A stretch of 64,000 nt of DNA from Sodiomyces alkalinus F11 (taxonomy: Eukaryota > Ascomycota > Sordariomycetes > Glomerellales > Plectosphaerellaceae). The stretch is taken from positions 1,156,575-1,220,574 of the forward strand of contig NW_021167085.1 in the NCBI RefSeq assembly GCF_003711515.1, read 5' to 3'. How positions within the stretch are numbered: position 1 is the first letter of the stretch; each line of letters starts with the position of its first letter. The notes beneath the pieces were generated by a model. That model was not told the origin of the DNA, searched no databases, and saw only the letters and a list, made by a program, of their open reading frames with translations. A program made the translations under genes and the position numbers. Positions 22,389-32,981 of the stretch are shown one piece after another.

Positions 22389-23253
22389 ATGTCGAACATC
22401 AAGGAAATGACGAGCATCCCGGAATGGGAGAACCATATCGAAACACTCCCGCCGTCGACACTTCTCATCATGTCCTTCCATGCGCCTTGGGCCGCCCCCT
22501 GCGCCCAGATGGCAACCGTCCTGTCCACGCTCGCCGCCGACTACCCTGTCACGGACCCTCCCCAAACGTCCTGGGTGTCGATCAATGCCGAAGAACTAAG
22601 CGACCTCAGCGAAGCCTATAACGTTACTGCCGTTCCGTTCCTCGTCCTGATCAGGAACGGCAAAGTCCTCGAAACCGTTAGCGGAAGCAGTGCGGTCAAG
22701 GTGCGCAACGCCATCGAGACACAGGCCAAGAAATCCGCCGGCTCGGCTGGCCCCACCAGTGCAAACGGTGTTGAGACGAGCGACGCGAACGCAGTTAGCA
22801 AGGCGGCGCCGGCGAAGACGGAGGAACCAGTAGACCCGGAAGAGGCAAAGGAAGAACTTTTTAAGCGGCTTGGGGAGCTGGTCAAGGCCGCGTCGGTGAT
22901 GCTGTTCATGAAGGGAACCCCTAGCTCCCCGGAGTGCGGCTTCTCGCGACAGATGGTGGGCATTCTGCGGGAGCACTCGGTCAAGTACGGCTTCTTCAAT
23001 ATCTTGGCCGATGACGAGGTACGGCAGGGTCTGAAGGAGTATGCGGAGTGGCCCACATACCCCCAGCTGTGGATCGGGGGCGAGCTTGTTGGTGGGCTAG
23101 ATATCGTAAGTGAATACCAGATTTGTTCCAAACTCTCTGGCCTTGTTCGCCGTGACTGACTTGTCCCAGGTCAAGGAGGAGCTGGAAAACGACCCTGAGT
23201 TCCTGGCACCTTACAGCGTCAAGTCGAATGCCGACAACGTCGCAGATTCATAA
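22389..23253 (+). CDS. grx4: Monothiol CGFS glutaredoxin, Grx3/4 type
   Basis: Multidomain glutaredoxin that binds a [2Fe-2S] cluster with glutathione and takes part in cytosolic iron trafficking and iron-dependent gene control. Two exons (22389-23105, 23170-23253) join across a 64-nt intron (GTAAGT...CCCAG), giving 266 residues. Residues 1-105 form a thioredoxin-like domain with a single Cys in WAAPC (C38), as in other Grx3/4 proteins. A charged Ala/Glu linker follows. The glutaredoxin domain has LFMKGTPSSPECGFS with cluster-binding C183 and the glutathione-binding WPTYPQLW and GGLDIV motifs. It ends with an ordinary acidic tail. Located in cytosol and nucleus in known fungi. Confidence 0.95.
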
Positions 23254-25145
23254 GTCAAGTTGTGTAAAAAGAAAAAAAAAGGGGGCGGGGCGATGGAGGC
23301 CCCGTTGACCACGCGCCCTTCTGATGAGCGTCGCCTTGGGAGTTCAAGTCGGCCACATATATATGGCTCACTAACAACGGCGAGACAACCCACGGGTGGC
23401 GTTTGACCCGCGCCTGAGGCTACTACACCTCCCGTTCTTCATGATGCATTGGCATTGGGTCGTTGCGCAGGGTTCCCGAAAGACGAAAATTCATGGCTAC
23501 GTTTCGAGCCCGACGTTTGGAGCCACACGATACCGAGGAGTGAGACACAGAGAAAAAGGGCGCGGGGAGGAATTGGCGGCATTTGTTGAGGGCCTAGTTC
23601 TCACACTTCTCTCAAAATAGATTGTCTAGGACTCCGTTGGTTTTTCGCGTCTTGAGCATTGTGCTTTCCCCTTAGTATGACGGAGTGCTGCTCTCTTAAT
23701 ACCTACAGGAAAAGAAAAGGATCTTCTTAAATCGACTCGAAACCAACGTCTCGGGAACGTGCCAGTACCAAGAGTGGATTGTTGATACGCTCTCTGCTAA
23801 TGTGCCTCCAACAAACACACAAGCCAGAGTAAAAGAGGGCCGGCAGGTGTTTCTCTGATATCGCCTCGAAAGTAGTTGCTGTTGTCGTGAAATGTAGTTG
23901 AGAGAGGTGCAGATGACTCACACTGAATGTCTGAATTTTGGTGAAAAGGATCCTCGTGGCGGATTTAAGGGGCTACTATATCCGATCAGGGGTTGTCGAA
24001 ATCCTGAGGCGAGGAGCATATCACAGGGATTGTCGTCAACCACAATTTTGCTGCCTAAGGTAGGCACCCACCTGGTAACGCAGTGACAACATTATTGCAG
24101 AAATTGTGTGCGGTATAATTAATGTTAGAAATTACTGAAGTTCACGCATGCTTGGCTAAGGTAGCTCAATGCGCAGACACTCGATGGCCAGAACCGTCTT
24201 ATCGCGTGTAGTCAAACTGGTACCTTTCTCATATGCTTTGGATGTATCTTTGACCGGTTTAGGCCGGGAACCTTACATAAAGTACCTAAGATAATAAGGT
24301 CAGGTACCTAAGGTTAGGGGTTTTCTTTTGCGTTCGTGTTGACTTCTGCCCTACTGGGTGAAATTTTAGCTTCGAGTGTGGAGCATATCCGTTGGTCTGA
24401 AGTACCTATTTGTATCACAGTATACATCTTAGTGGACTCTGGACCCTACGAATGCCGTGTACCCCTCATACCAATTGTACCACTACGTAACCCAGGCGAA
24501 GATAACGATTGTCACCTGTCTGGTTTGCGTGTGCCAGCATCAGCTTCCGACTCAGCCTCCTGTCTCACTTTTCTTTCGACATACTCATCTCGCCCTTTAT
24601 CTCCTCCTCGTCATCTACGTGCCAGTTACATTGCTTGACCATGACTTTTATGACCGGACGCTGAGATACTGACAACTACCGCCGTTTGCTCCGTTTCTTT
24701 GCACTTGTGCCTTAGAATCAAGTTGATCGCCTGTGCAGCCAGCCTTTGTCGCCTCCTCCCGATTACCTACCTATCTAGCTGTATAACATCAGCAACCAGA
24801 GGGGACGTTGGAGCCGACAAAATATCTGCGCAAGCATTTTCTACGCGCGTTCCGAAGCACATCCCGCCGTCAAACTTCATATTCCCACCAAGTCCAGCAC
24901 GGACGACTAGTCAGCCTTGCGATTGTCGACTTGTCTGTCCAAGCTGAGGACAGCGTCTGCCAACTAAGAAAAAAGACGGGCGCCTGATCATACGTCGTCG
25001 CAGCTAAAACATCGGGGCACATAAGGGTTTGGCATCTCAACAACCAAGAGGAGGATAACAATTGGGGGCGACGCATATTTGCGCAATTACAGGCGGTTGA
25101 CTGATTGCCCGCGTTATTTGCCAACGCCCGCGCCACTTATCGACG
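23254..25145. other. 1.9-kb intergenic region
   Basis: No gene is supported. Contains TACCTAAGGTA-type motifs at about 24054-24070 and 24269-24318. A GAGTTCAAGTC string near 23340 resembles a tRNA B box, but the flanks do not fold as a tRNA. Confidence 0.55.
24269..24318. repeat. TACCTAAGGTA-like motif cluster
   Basis: Three to four variants (AACCTTACAT, AGTACCTAAGATA, AGGTACCTAAGGTTAGG) in 50 bp of intergenic DNA, the same family as at 5134 and 13386. Confidence 0.65.
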
Positions 25146-27951
25146 ATGGCACCGACGCCACCTGAGACTTCCTCATCTGGGAGATCACCTGAAGAACAGT
25201 ATCGCGTTGTTCGAAAGAGAAACAGGGTTCCCCTGAGTTGCTATCCATGTCGAACTCGAAAGTGAGCCGTACAATATCTCTCCCTTCTCGCTTACCATGG
25301 CCTCCAGCTAACTCTATCCTAGGCTGTAAGAACACTTTTGTCCCAGGCTGAAACGTTTCGTTTGCGTTCAACCTGCTGATTCTTGTGTGTCTAGGAAATG
25401 CGACAGGAACCACCCGTGCAGCAATTGCATGAAGCGTGAGGGAGGCGATGCCAACTCATGTCATTATGCGACGCCTGTCACACGGAAGAAGAATCAAAAT
25501 CAAGGCTCCTCGAGCCCCGACGACATGCAGAACCGAATTGATAGGCTGGAGGGTCTTGTATTGTCACTTATGCATGGAGGTGCCAACATTAGCCCGTCTT
25601 CTGCTGCCGTTGCCGCCACTGCATCTTCGTCCGGGAAATCGACAACACCGCCGCAAAGGGTACGGATGACCACTGACAGTGTGTCTTCCTCTAAGTGCGA
25701 CAGGGATGATGAGGCCGGGATGAACGACGACAACGACGACGACAGCGATGTGGACGGAGGACTCGCCACATCCTTGGGCATCCTCAAGTTCGACCCAAAT
25801 CAAGGGAAGTCCATGTACATCGGCCAGGAACACTGGCACCTCATCCTCACAGACATAGCAGAAGTGAAAAATTACTTCAACACGCATAAGACAGAGTTGG
25901 AGAAGAGCTATGAGAAAGTCAGGTTATCGAAACCCCCCAGCGCCATGGAAGGCCCGACAATCTTGCTCGGAGCCCCGAGGGCGACCGCACAGGAGCTCCG
26001 GGATGGCCTGCCGTCTCGGGCAAGCGTATTTACGCTCTGCGGGAGGTACTTCAGCTCCATGGATACCGGAACCTACGCCGTTCACGGACCGACTTTCCAA
26101 CGAGAGCTCCGAGCCTATTGGGAGGATCCTTCAAAGCCCTCGATCATGTGGCTGGGTCTGCTCTATGCCATCTTGACTTTGGCCATGTTGAGCTATAACA
26201 GGGTTGGCGACGAGCCCCCGGAGTGGAAAGGACGAACGCTAGAAATGGCGGCCGAATACCGTCTGCGAACTGCCCAGTGTCTAGTGGAAGGGGACTACAC
26301 GAAGCCGGGAGAGTACACGGTCGAAACCATGCTGCTCTATGTCTACGGGGAATACTCGTCTCGGTGGGATGCTGATTTGGGCCTGTGGATGATCTCTTCA
26401 CTTATCACCAGAATCGCCCTCCGGCTGGGTTACCATCGTGACGCGAAGTGGTTCCCCTCGTTAACACCCTTCCAAGCTGTACGTCATTGTCCCTTGTCTA
26501 TGCCTCGATCCACTCCGGTTCTTTTTCCAGGGTTCATTGGTCTTCTAACACGACGTGTCACAGGAAATGCGGCGGCGCATGTGGATCTTTATCAGAGTGA
26601 CAGACATAATGTTCTCACACAACGTGTCTTTGCCTAGCATGATTCGTGACGAGGACTGCGACACCCAATTTCCGAGTAATTTGTTTGACGACGAATTTGG
26701 TCCAGATATCAACGAGCTACCACCGTCCCGTCCAAACATAGAGCCTACACCAATCTCCTACATGATTGCGAAAACCAAGCTCTGCCTCGAGCTAGGAAGG
26801 ATACTCCAGCTTACCGGTCGAGTCGACAGGCCCGCACACTATGAAGAGATATTGCGCTTCGACGCAAGGTTGCGAGAATTCATGCAGGATCTCCCTCCGC
26901 ACCTGAAAATCCGGCCCTTGGAGGGTTCTCATGACCCGGTCTCGCTCATCATGGCAAGGTTCAACATCGACGTGCTCTACCAGAAAATTATGTGCATCTT
27001 ACATAGAAGATATCTATCTCGGGCGCGGCAGAACATACGATATGCCCACTCACGCCGGGCTGCTGTCGAGGCGTCACTAGAGATACTCCAGCATTTGGCC
27101 ACTCTACATCGAGAATCCCGACCGTCCGGGCGCCTCCAATCCATTCAATGGCATGTTACTTCAATTGCCACCAAGGACTCTATGCTTCCAGCCATGGTCG
27201 TTGCCATGGATCTACATCACGACAACGTCGAGAAAGCTCGTGGAGAGCGGAGGACGCCAGACGAATCCTTCTTCTGGACGACCGAACAGCGGCTGAACAT
27301 GATAGAACACCTTGAACTAACCAAGAATGTCTTCCAGGGCCTTGCTGATACCTCGGTGGAGGCATATAAAGCATACACGGGCTTAAACATCATGCTTCAG
27401 AAGATTAGGTTACCTGATCCTTCGTCAGAAAGTCCAAATGGGGGCGTGAATATGTCAGGATACTCCGATCCACAGTCCGAGATCAAGCCGGAACACTCTG
27501 CAGCCATGACCTTAGGCTTGCTGTCCAGTGGTATGACCCCCGACACAGCAGCAGCCCTCGCGAGCATGCAGACACTTGGGCCCAACGGCTTTGGCGATGT
27601 GGACTTCAGCATGTCTACAGACGGCCCAGGCACCGGTTTGACACCTAACGTCCCAGTCGACTTGGGCATGAACAACCCTCAATCTCCCTTCTCCATGTTC
27701 ACCAATCTCGAATCAAGCGGAGATCTTATGGCCAATTTTGACTGGGTAGGCTTCAGACTCGCCCTGCCGTGCCATATTGGAATCATCTGCTAACACCGTT
27801 GCAGACCGCCTTTGAGAACTATACACAAAGCGCCAATTGGGGCACCGACAACTCGTTCACGCTGTTTCCCGGCGACGCAACACAACCTCAACCCGACCAA
27901 GACGGCTCAGGGTATTCATTTCCCAACTCTGCTAGGGCCAGCTCCAGATAG
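25146..27951 (+). CDS. Zn2Cys6 fungal transcription factor with 3-nt exon
   Basis: Probable nuclear DNA-binding regulator of 843 residues. Exons: 25146-25261, 25323-25325, 25395-26478, 26564-27745, 27805-27951. The zinc cluster spans exons 1 to 3. Joining exon 1 directly to exon 3 gives only five residues between the second and third Cys; including the 3-nt exon GCT gives CYPCRTRKLKCDRNHPC, the standard C-x2-C-x6-C spacing. Both flanking introns have good sites (GTGAGC...CCTAG with CTAAC branch; GTAAGA...TCTAG). Later Cys are SNCMKREGGDANSC. A short leucine-containing segment (RIDRLEGLVLSL) may dimerise. The fungal-specific transcription-factor middle domain covers ~residues 200-600 (LCGRYFSSMD, ALRLGYHRDA, EMRRRMWIF). 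The target genes cannot be read from the sequence; no biosynthetic cluster lies nearby. Confidence 0.9.
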
Positions 27952-29557
27952 CCCAGACATACAGCCACGATGCAATATGCTACGATGGTGGGCATCAGAA
28001 GAACAGGGAATCAACACATCGGTTCGCTACGTTGAAATGACTTCGTTCGTACAGGGAGCTGGATCTCTGACGAGAAGCTTTGGCGGTACAATGTATTACC
28101 ATATGGAAAAGATGTCCAGAAATACGCAATTCTTTTCACGATCAAAAGAAACAGGAAGTGCTCGGCATCTTCTTTTATGAATTAACGAGCGACAGCGCGA
28201 GCGATTTTCCCAATTGGGCTCGGAGGAGCGCGATGCGAGCCTAGAGTCCTCACGGACAAGAGTAGGATGACATTGGGGGTGTCGGGATAAGAATTCGGTG
28301 ATTGGCTGCAATATCGAGTCAATACTCTCTCCTAGGTACCGGGCGTCGACGGACAGGCGCTCATTTGGAAGGTGCGGGATATATTAGTGAAAGGTGGATT
28401 ATCCAACGGGACTCACTCCGTGATGGCCCAGTTTCCATGCTCGCTTCATGACGACATCCACCCCGTATGGAATCGTGCCGGAAGGAACCGCAGGCCTAAT
28501 ATGAATCAAGAAGTCAACATGTGAAACATGTGGACGGAAGAGGCAGCTGACTGCTTCAGGTCTGGCTAGCGGAATGCGTTCGTCCGGAAGTTTCGCATCT
28601 CGACCGTCTTTGCAACCAAAAGTCCGGTGCCTTTCCTTTCTACTGTACGAATACCAATTCCAGGAGAACTGCGGGGTTCGATTTATTCTCAGTCCTACCT
28701 GTCAGCGCGAACATCCCGTCAAGCCGGCCACTTGGCGCCACGGGATATCTCGAGGCTCGACTTAAAGCGCTTGCCCTTACTAGGATGACGCCGAAGACCA
28801 GTTGTATTAAGCTGGTCGAGGGGTATCTGTTTGGCGCCATGTTGGTGGCTTTGCATCTCTTCCATACTACGGGCATTTAAACCGCCAAGTGCCCTGCGAG
28901 GCATCGCCGGCTCACACGGGGGTTATGTGGACCTATTTTGTGGATCTCACGGTTCGGAGGATGGCAAATACCGCGAGCTCCACCATACTGCTTCTACTTC
29001 ATATTTGCCGTGCGGTTTCCGATATATAACCAAGCATATCATGAGCTTTCTCTCGGACATCCACAGGTTGGTAACGGACCAGGAAGCTCCGTCGTTGCGA
29101 CGCAGGTGCCAGGGGGACGGATCTTGGCCCCCAAATGATGTTACTCTATTCTCCTCGACAAGCCAACCACCCGCCTCCCTGTTGGCTGAGGGGCTGAAAC
29201 TACAAGGCATCATCGGAGTACTGCGTTACGCCATTTGCGGGAAAGGAAACCGAAATACCGGACATTCTACCTTCCCAGCAACCAGGTTTAGACACGGGAG
29301 ATCTGACATAACCGAGGCCAGCTTTTAAGCGTCCGGGTTCAAATCAGGGAAGGATGATCATCCGACGGCGGAGGACGAGGCCCGGGCTCTGCGGCCAGAA
29401 CGAGCGAGTATAAAAGAGGGTCTGAGTCGTTCGTTTGCCGATCCCTTTCGTCTAGACTGTCGTTTTAAGAACTAACAGTGACCATCTTTTTCTTCCTCTC
29501 CTACTGGGAATTACCAGTCCCACCACATTCATATACCAAGTTTGTGGACTGCCCAGC
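27952..29557. other. 1.6-kb intergenic region
   Basis: No gene is supported. The 165-codon ORF at 28831-29328 has no recognisable domain. The AA9 promoter lies at the right end. Confidence 0.55.
29409..29415 (+). promoter_or_regulatory. TATA box of AA9 gene
   Basis: TATAAAA, ~145 bp before the AA9 start codon, in otherwise GC-rich sequence. The position fits a strong inducible fungal promoter. Confidence 0.65.
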
Positions 29558-30355
29558 ATGCCGTCCATTAAATCGTCTCTGTTGGCCCTCGCGGCTGTGC
29601 TGACAGGCGCCTCGGCCCACTACAACTTTGAGTCGCTCGTCGTCAATGGCCAGGCCACACGGCCGTACGAATACGTCCGCCGCACAACCAACTCCAACAG
29701 CCCGATCGAGAATGTTCAAAGCCAGCATATGGTTTGCAACCAGGGTGGACTAGATGCCAATATCCGGGCTGCCACATCCACGTACACGGTCCAAGCGGGA
29801 GACGAGCTCGGATTTCTCGTAAACGTCGACCTGGGCCACCCCGGTCCGTTGGCCGTCTACCTCTCCCGCGCCCCGAACGGCGTCTCCGCGCAGAATTACC
29901 TCGGAGACGGTGAATGGTCCAAAATCTACGCCCTGACTTCGCGCGAGATCCGCGAGAACTACGGTATCGACTGGGCCAGTTTCCCCAACAACGTGGGTAT
30001 CCGCAACTTCACCTTCACCCTTCCGCCGCAGACCCCGCCGGGTGAATACCTCGTCCGTGCGGAGCACCTGGCTATTCACGGCGCGGGCTCCTTTGGCGGT
30101 GCCCAGTTTTACATTGGCTGCGCCCAGATCCGAGTCGAGAACCGCAACTATGATGGCTCCGTCCCCGGTCCCACCGTCCGCTTCCCCGGCGCCTACACCG
30201 GCAACGAGCCTGGCATCCTCGTCAACATCTACTGGCCCCCTCTAACCAGCTACCAGGCCCCTGGCCCCGTGACTTGGCCCAACAGGTGCGAGGACCACAC
30301 GGCCAACTTTGTTGGACAGCAGAGCGACGGCGATTGCACTCCTCTGGGGTCGTGA
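29558..30355 (+). CDS. AA9 lytic polysaccharide monooxygenase
   Basis: Secreted copper enzyme that oxidatively cleaves cellulose or related beta-glucans. A single exon of 265 residues. The signal peptide (residues 1-20, ending GASA) is cut directly before H21, the N-terminal His of the copper histidine brace. The second ligand is H94 in VDLGHPGPLAVYL. The H-x8-Q-x-Y pattern is complete: H174, Q183 and axial Y185 in GAQFYIGCAQI. C60 and C188 are placed for the conserved disulfide. There is no linker or CBM1 module after the catalytic domain, so substrate targeting would rest on the catalytic domain itself. All active-site residues are present; regioselectivity cannot be read safely. Confidence 0.96.
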   Translation: MPSIKSSLLALAAVLTGASAHYNFESLVVNGQATRPYEYVRRTTNSNSPIENVQSQHMVCNQGGLDANIRAATSTYTVQAGDELGFLVNVDLGHPGPLAVYLSRAPNGVSAQNYLGDGEWSKIYALTSREIRENYGIDWASFPNNVGIRNFTFTLPPQTPPGEYLVRAEHLAIHGAGSFGGAQFYIGCAQIRVENRNYDGSVPGPTVRFPGAYTGNEPGILVNIYWPPLTSYQAPGPVTWPNRCEDHTANFVGQQSDGDCTPLGS

Positions 30356-31299
30356 GGAGACCCATATCCTTTATATCTAGGACGACATACAGTGGAGGCA
30401 GTCGGTCTCCTCCACTAAGGGGGCAGAGACAACAAGACCCTTCGTCGCATGTCGGTATGTATGCTTGAATTTGGGTGTATATAGACCAAGACCGGTACTT
30501 TTTATATAGCTCTTCCTCGACCCATATCAACAGATTTGTAAAAGTTTGATTATACTCGGGATTTCGCATGGTTCATGGTGACTCCCTTGGGCAACAAGCA
30601 ACTCCACGTAACAACCCGTGTCAACTTTTCTTAGATGAACCACAAAAATGAAATGAAATTGTTTAAAATTTGGGTCTCGCGAAGATGGAGTATGGAACTG
30701 ACTAGATAGAGCTTAGAATCGGGGGTTAGACGAATACGATATGCGACGGTGTAACGGAGAGATGCTCCCGGGTTAATGAACAGGGGAACATGAGGTGGAA
30801 ATGTGGACAACGAAGGCGTGGGACATTGAGTATAATCTTCCAAAAGATCCCAACCTCCCTTAGGAAGTTCTTTAAATTATTTCCCCTTCTCGGCACTACA
30901 GAAAACTGTAATACTTGCGATATAATAACTTCGTTGTTGTTGATCAGCCGGTGGAAGAGCGAGTGATGAATTAGGGGGCGTGCTTAATTTGGGTAGGTAG
31001 GTCAGGAGACAAAGATTACCTAATAATACCGGTATGTAGCGAAGGACAGGTTCACATGACCCCCTTTCATGATTATATAATGAAGAATCCTATTGAGCCC
31101 GGCGTGGCAACCCGCAACGACGCGATTGTGGCTAGGTTTTGTTATCCTTTGGTCAGCTCCTTGGAACAACCATCAACGTCAACGAAGTCCAGCTCAAGAG
31201 TTCGACAGAGGGCATCACATCCGAAATTCTCACATGCGCCAGTGGAAATAGAATCGTTAACCTCGACTTACCGCGCGAAACCACCGCATGATAGACGGC
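30356..31299. other. Intergenic region
   Basis: About 940 bp without a supported gene. ORFs that overlap the start of the next gene (31056-31475) are in the wrong frame. Confidence 0.55.
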
Positions 31300-31951
31300 A
31301 TGGCAGACAACAACACAGGGGCCGCCTCTGTGGTATCAGGCCCCGCGCCCACCATGCAGATGTACAAGGAGGAACAGGCCAGGCTCAGGACCATGTTGGA
31401 CCGTCGGAATCAACTGGCCCGCCGGATCGCGGCTATAGAGGCCGACATCGAGAGCAAAGAGAACACATACCTTGACAGCACACCGTACGGGAATATCATC
31501 GCCGGCTTCGACAACTACATCAAGGGAACGAGCGGCAGCGGGGCGCAGCGGAGGAAACAAGGCAATGCCGAGCAGAATCGCGTCTTCTCCCGTTCCTCGA
31601 TTTCCTATCGCCCTGGAAGCGTGCGTGCCCAGCCATCCCATTTCCCGGCCTGATCCTCTTTCTCTTCGTTTTTCTCCTCCTTTTTCTCTTCCATCTTAAA
31701 TGGCGTGACCAACAAAGTCCAACTGACACGACGCGATACCATAGGAAGCCACAACTCCCGGAGGGTCGACACCTGCCTCCCACGCTCCTACTCCGCAATC
31801 GGCCTCGTTCAAAGAGAACGGCGCGACATCAGCATCGACAACAGCGTCTAAAGGGGGCAGCAGGAAGAAGAAGCAAAACGAGGAAGACAGCGAGGCCGAG
31901 CCGCAGGCTCCCAACAAGAAGCGCATCAACTTTGGAGCTTCGCGCAAATGA
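31300..31951 (+). CDS. eaf6: Eaf6-like histone acetyltransferase subunit
   Basis: Small shared subunit of NuA4 and NuA3-type histone acetyltransferase complexes. Two exons (31300-31620, 31745-31951) join across a 124-nt intron (GTGCGT...CATAG; CTGAC branch), giving 175 residues. The N-terminal helix (MYKEEQARLRTMLDRRNQLA) and following coiled coil up to ENTYLDSTPYGNIIAGFDNYI are the hallmark of Eaf6/MEAF6. Next come the SRSSISY segment, a Ser/Thr/Pro-rich stretch, and a basic tail (RKKKQNEED, NKKRINF). An in-frame ATG at 31288 would add four residues (MIDG); the choice between starts is open. Confidence 0.88.
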
Positions 31952-32981
31952 TGGACGCGCAGTTCTCGGTTCCTTGGCAAAATCCAGGCGTACATACGGA
32001 CGTGCGTAACGTACCGTGCGAGCCGAAACATATCCGACGATGACGAAATGATTAGGCGTTAGGATGGGACCACACACCCTCTTGGCAGTATGGGAATGAT
32101 CTTTTTACGTTGCTGGGAAGCAGCGGCTTACGGTTACGGCTACGTATCAATGAAACGTCGGTGGGAGCAACGGCAAAGAAATCAGGGACGAAGTATCACA
32201 AATCTGGACGCTTGTTGGCGTGGCATGGCTGGGGGGAGTTATAGGAGTTCCCTAACGTTGATACCCGAGTTCATGGTATTCTTTTTGACTAAGGTACTGA
32301 GGTAGGACCCAAATATGACATGAAAGAGCATTTCTCATTGAACCTCAAGTATGGCTTCAACGGGGAGATTCGCAGTTTCCGACAAAAAGGTGGGAGAGGG
32401 GAAGTGAGCGTGATACAATACACCTTAAGGACCATGCTCTATTTTCCGCCCATCCTCACAGAGGCACTTGCGAGTCTTCTCGGGTAGGTCAGTCATTCCT
32501 CCTACCTTACCAATGACCACTATTAACACAGACCGGGACGGAGCTACCTGAACGAAGACTTACCTAGGTACTCCGTAGGTCAGCTCCCCCGCACCTGTGG
32601 CCAATGGCTGTTGCCCCGAGCTCACGTCACCCCATTTTGGACCTTGCTACCTGTACCTTATATTGCGGGGTAAGTAACAGGCACAAGGAAGAGGAAGAGG
32701 AGAAGCTGCATGGGGATGAAGCTCAAAACACTGCACTTGCATAGGTACCCATCGAATTCTACAGTTGGTGTCTAGACCATCATCGCTGTATTTCAACCGG
32801 TATATGCAGTCTGCAGATCCTCCTCATTTAAACCACCTTGTTGAACCACTTTGCTCAATTACTCTACACATATTTAGCCAACTGCGGTGCCTTGCTTCAA
32901 TTAGCACAGCTGCTCACATTAGCTGCATCGCCCTCTCATCTCCCCTAGACTGCGAGGACTGGACAGTCAACTTTTAACACC
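31952..32981. other. Intergenic region
   Basis: About 1 kb with no supported gene. Contains TACCTAGGTACTCCGTAGG near 32562, where both dispersed motifs of this window adjoin. Confidence 0.55.

Noticed and set aside
23301..23350. tRNA-like string with GAGTTCAAGTC (B-box-like)
   Set aside because: The five bases before the TTCAAGT loop do not pair with the five after it, and no acceptor stem could be formed.
25262..25394. Single-intron model for the Zn2Cys6 gene
   Set aside because: Gives five instead of six residues between the second and third Cys; the 3-nt exon model restores the family spacing.
28831..29328. 165-codon plus-strand ORF before the AA9 gene
   Set aside because: No domain or secretion signal; overlaps the likely AA9 promoter region.
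29320..29350. GGGTTCAAATCAGGG resembles a tRNA T-arm
   Set aside because: No A-box-like sequence or acceptor stem lies at the right distance upstream.
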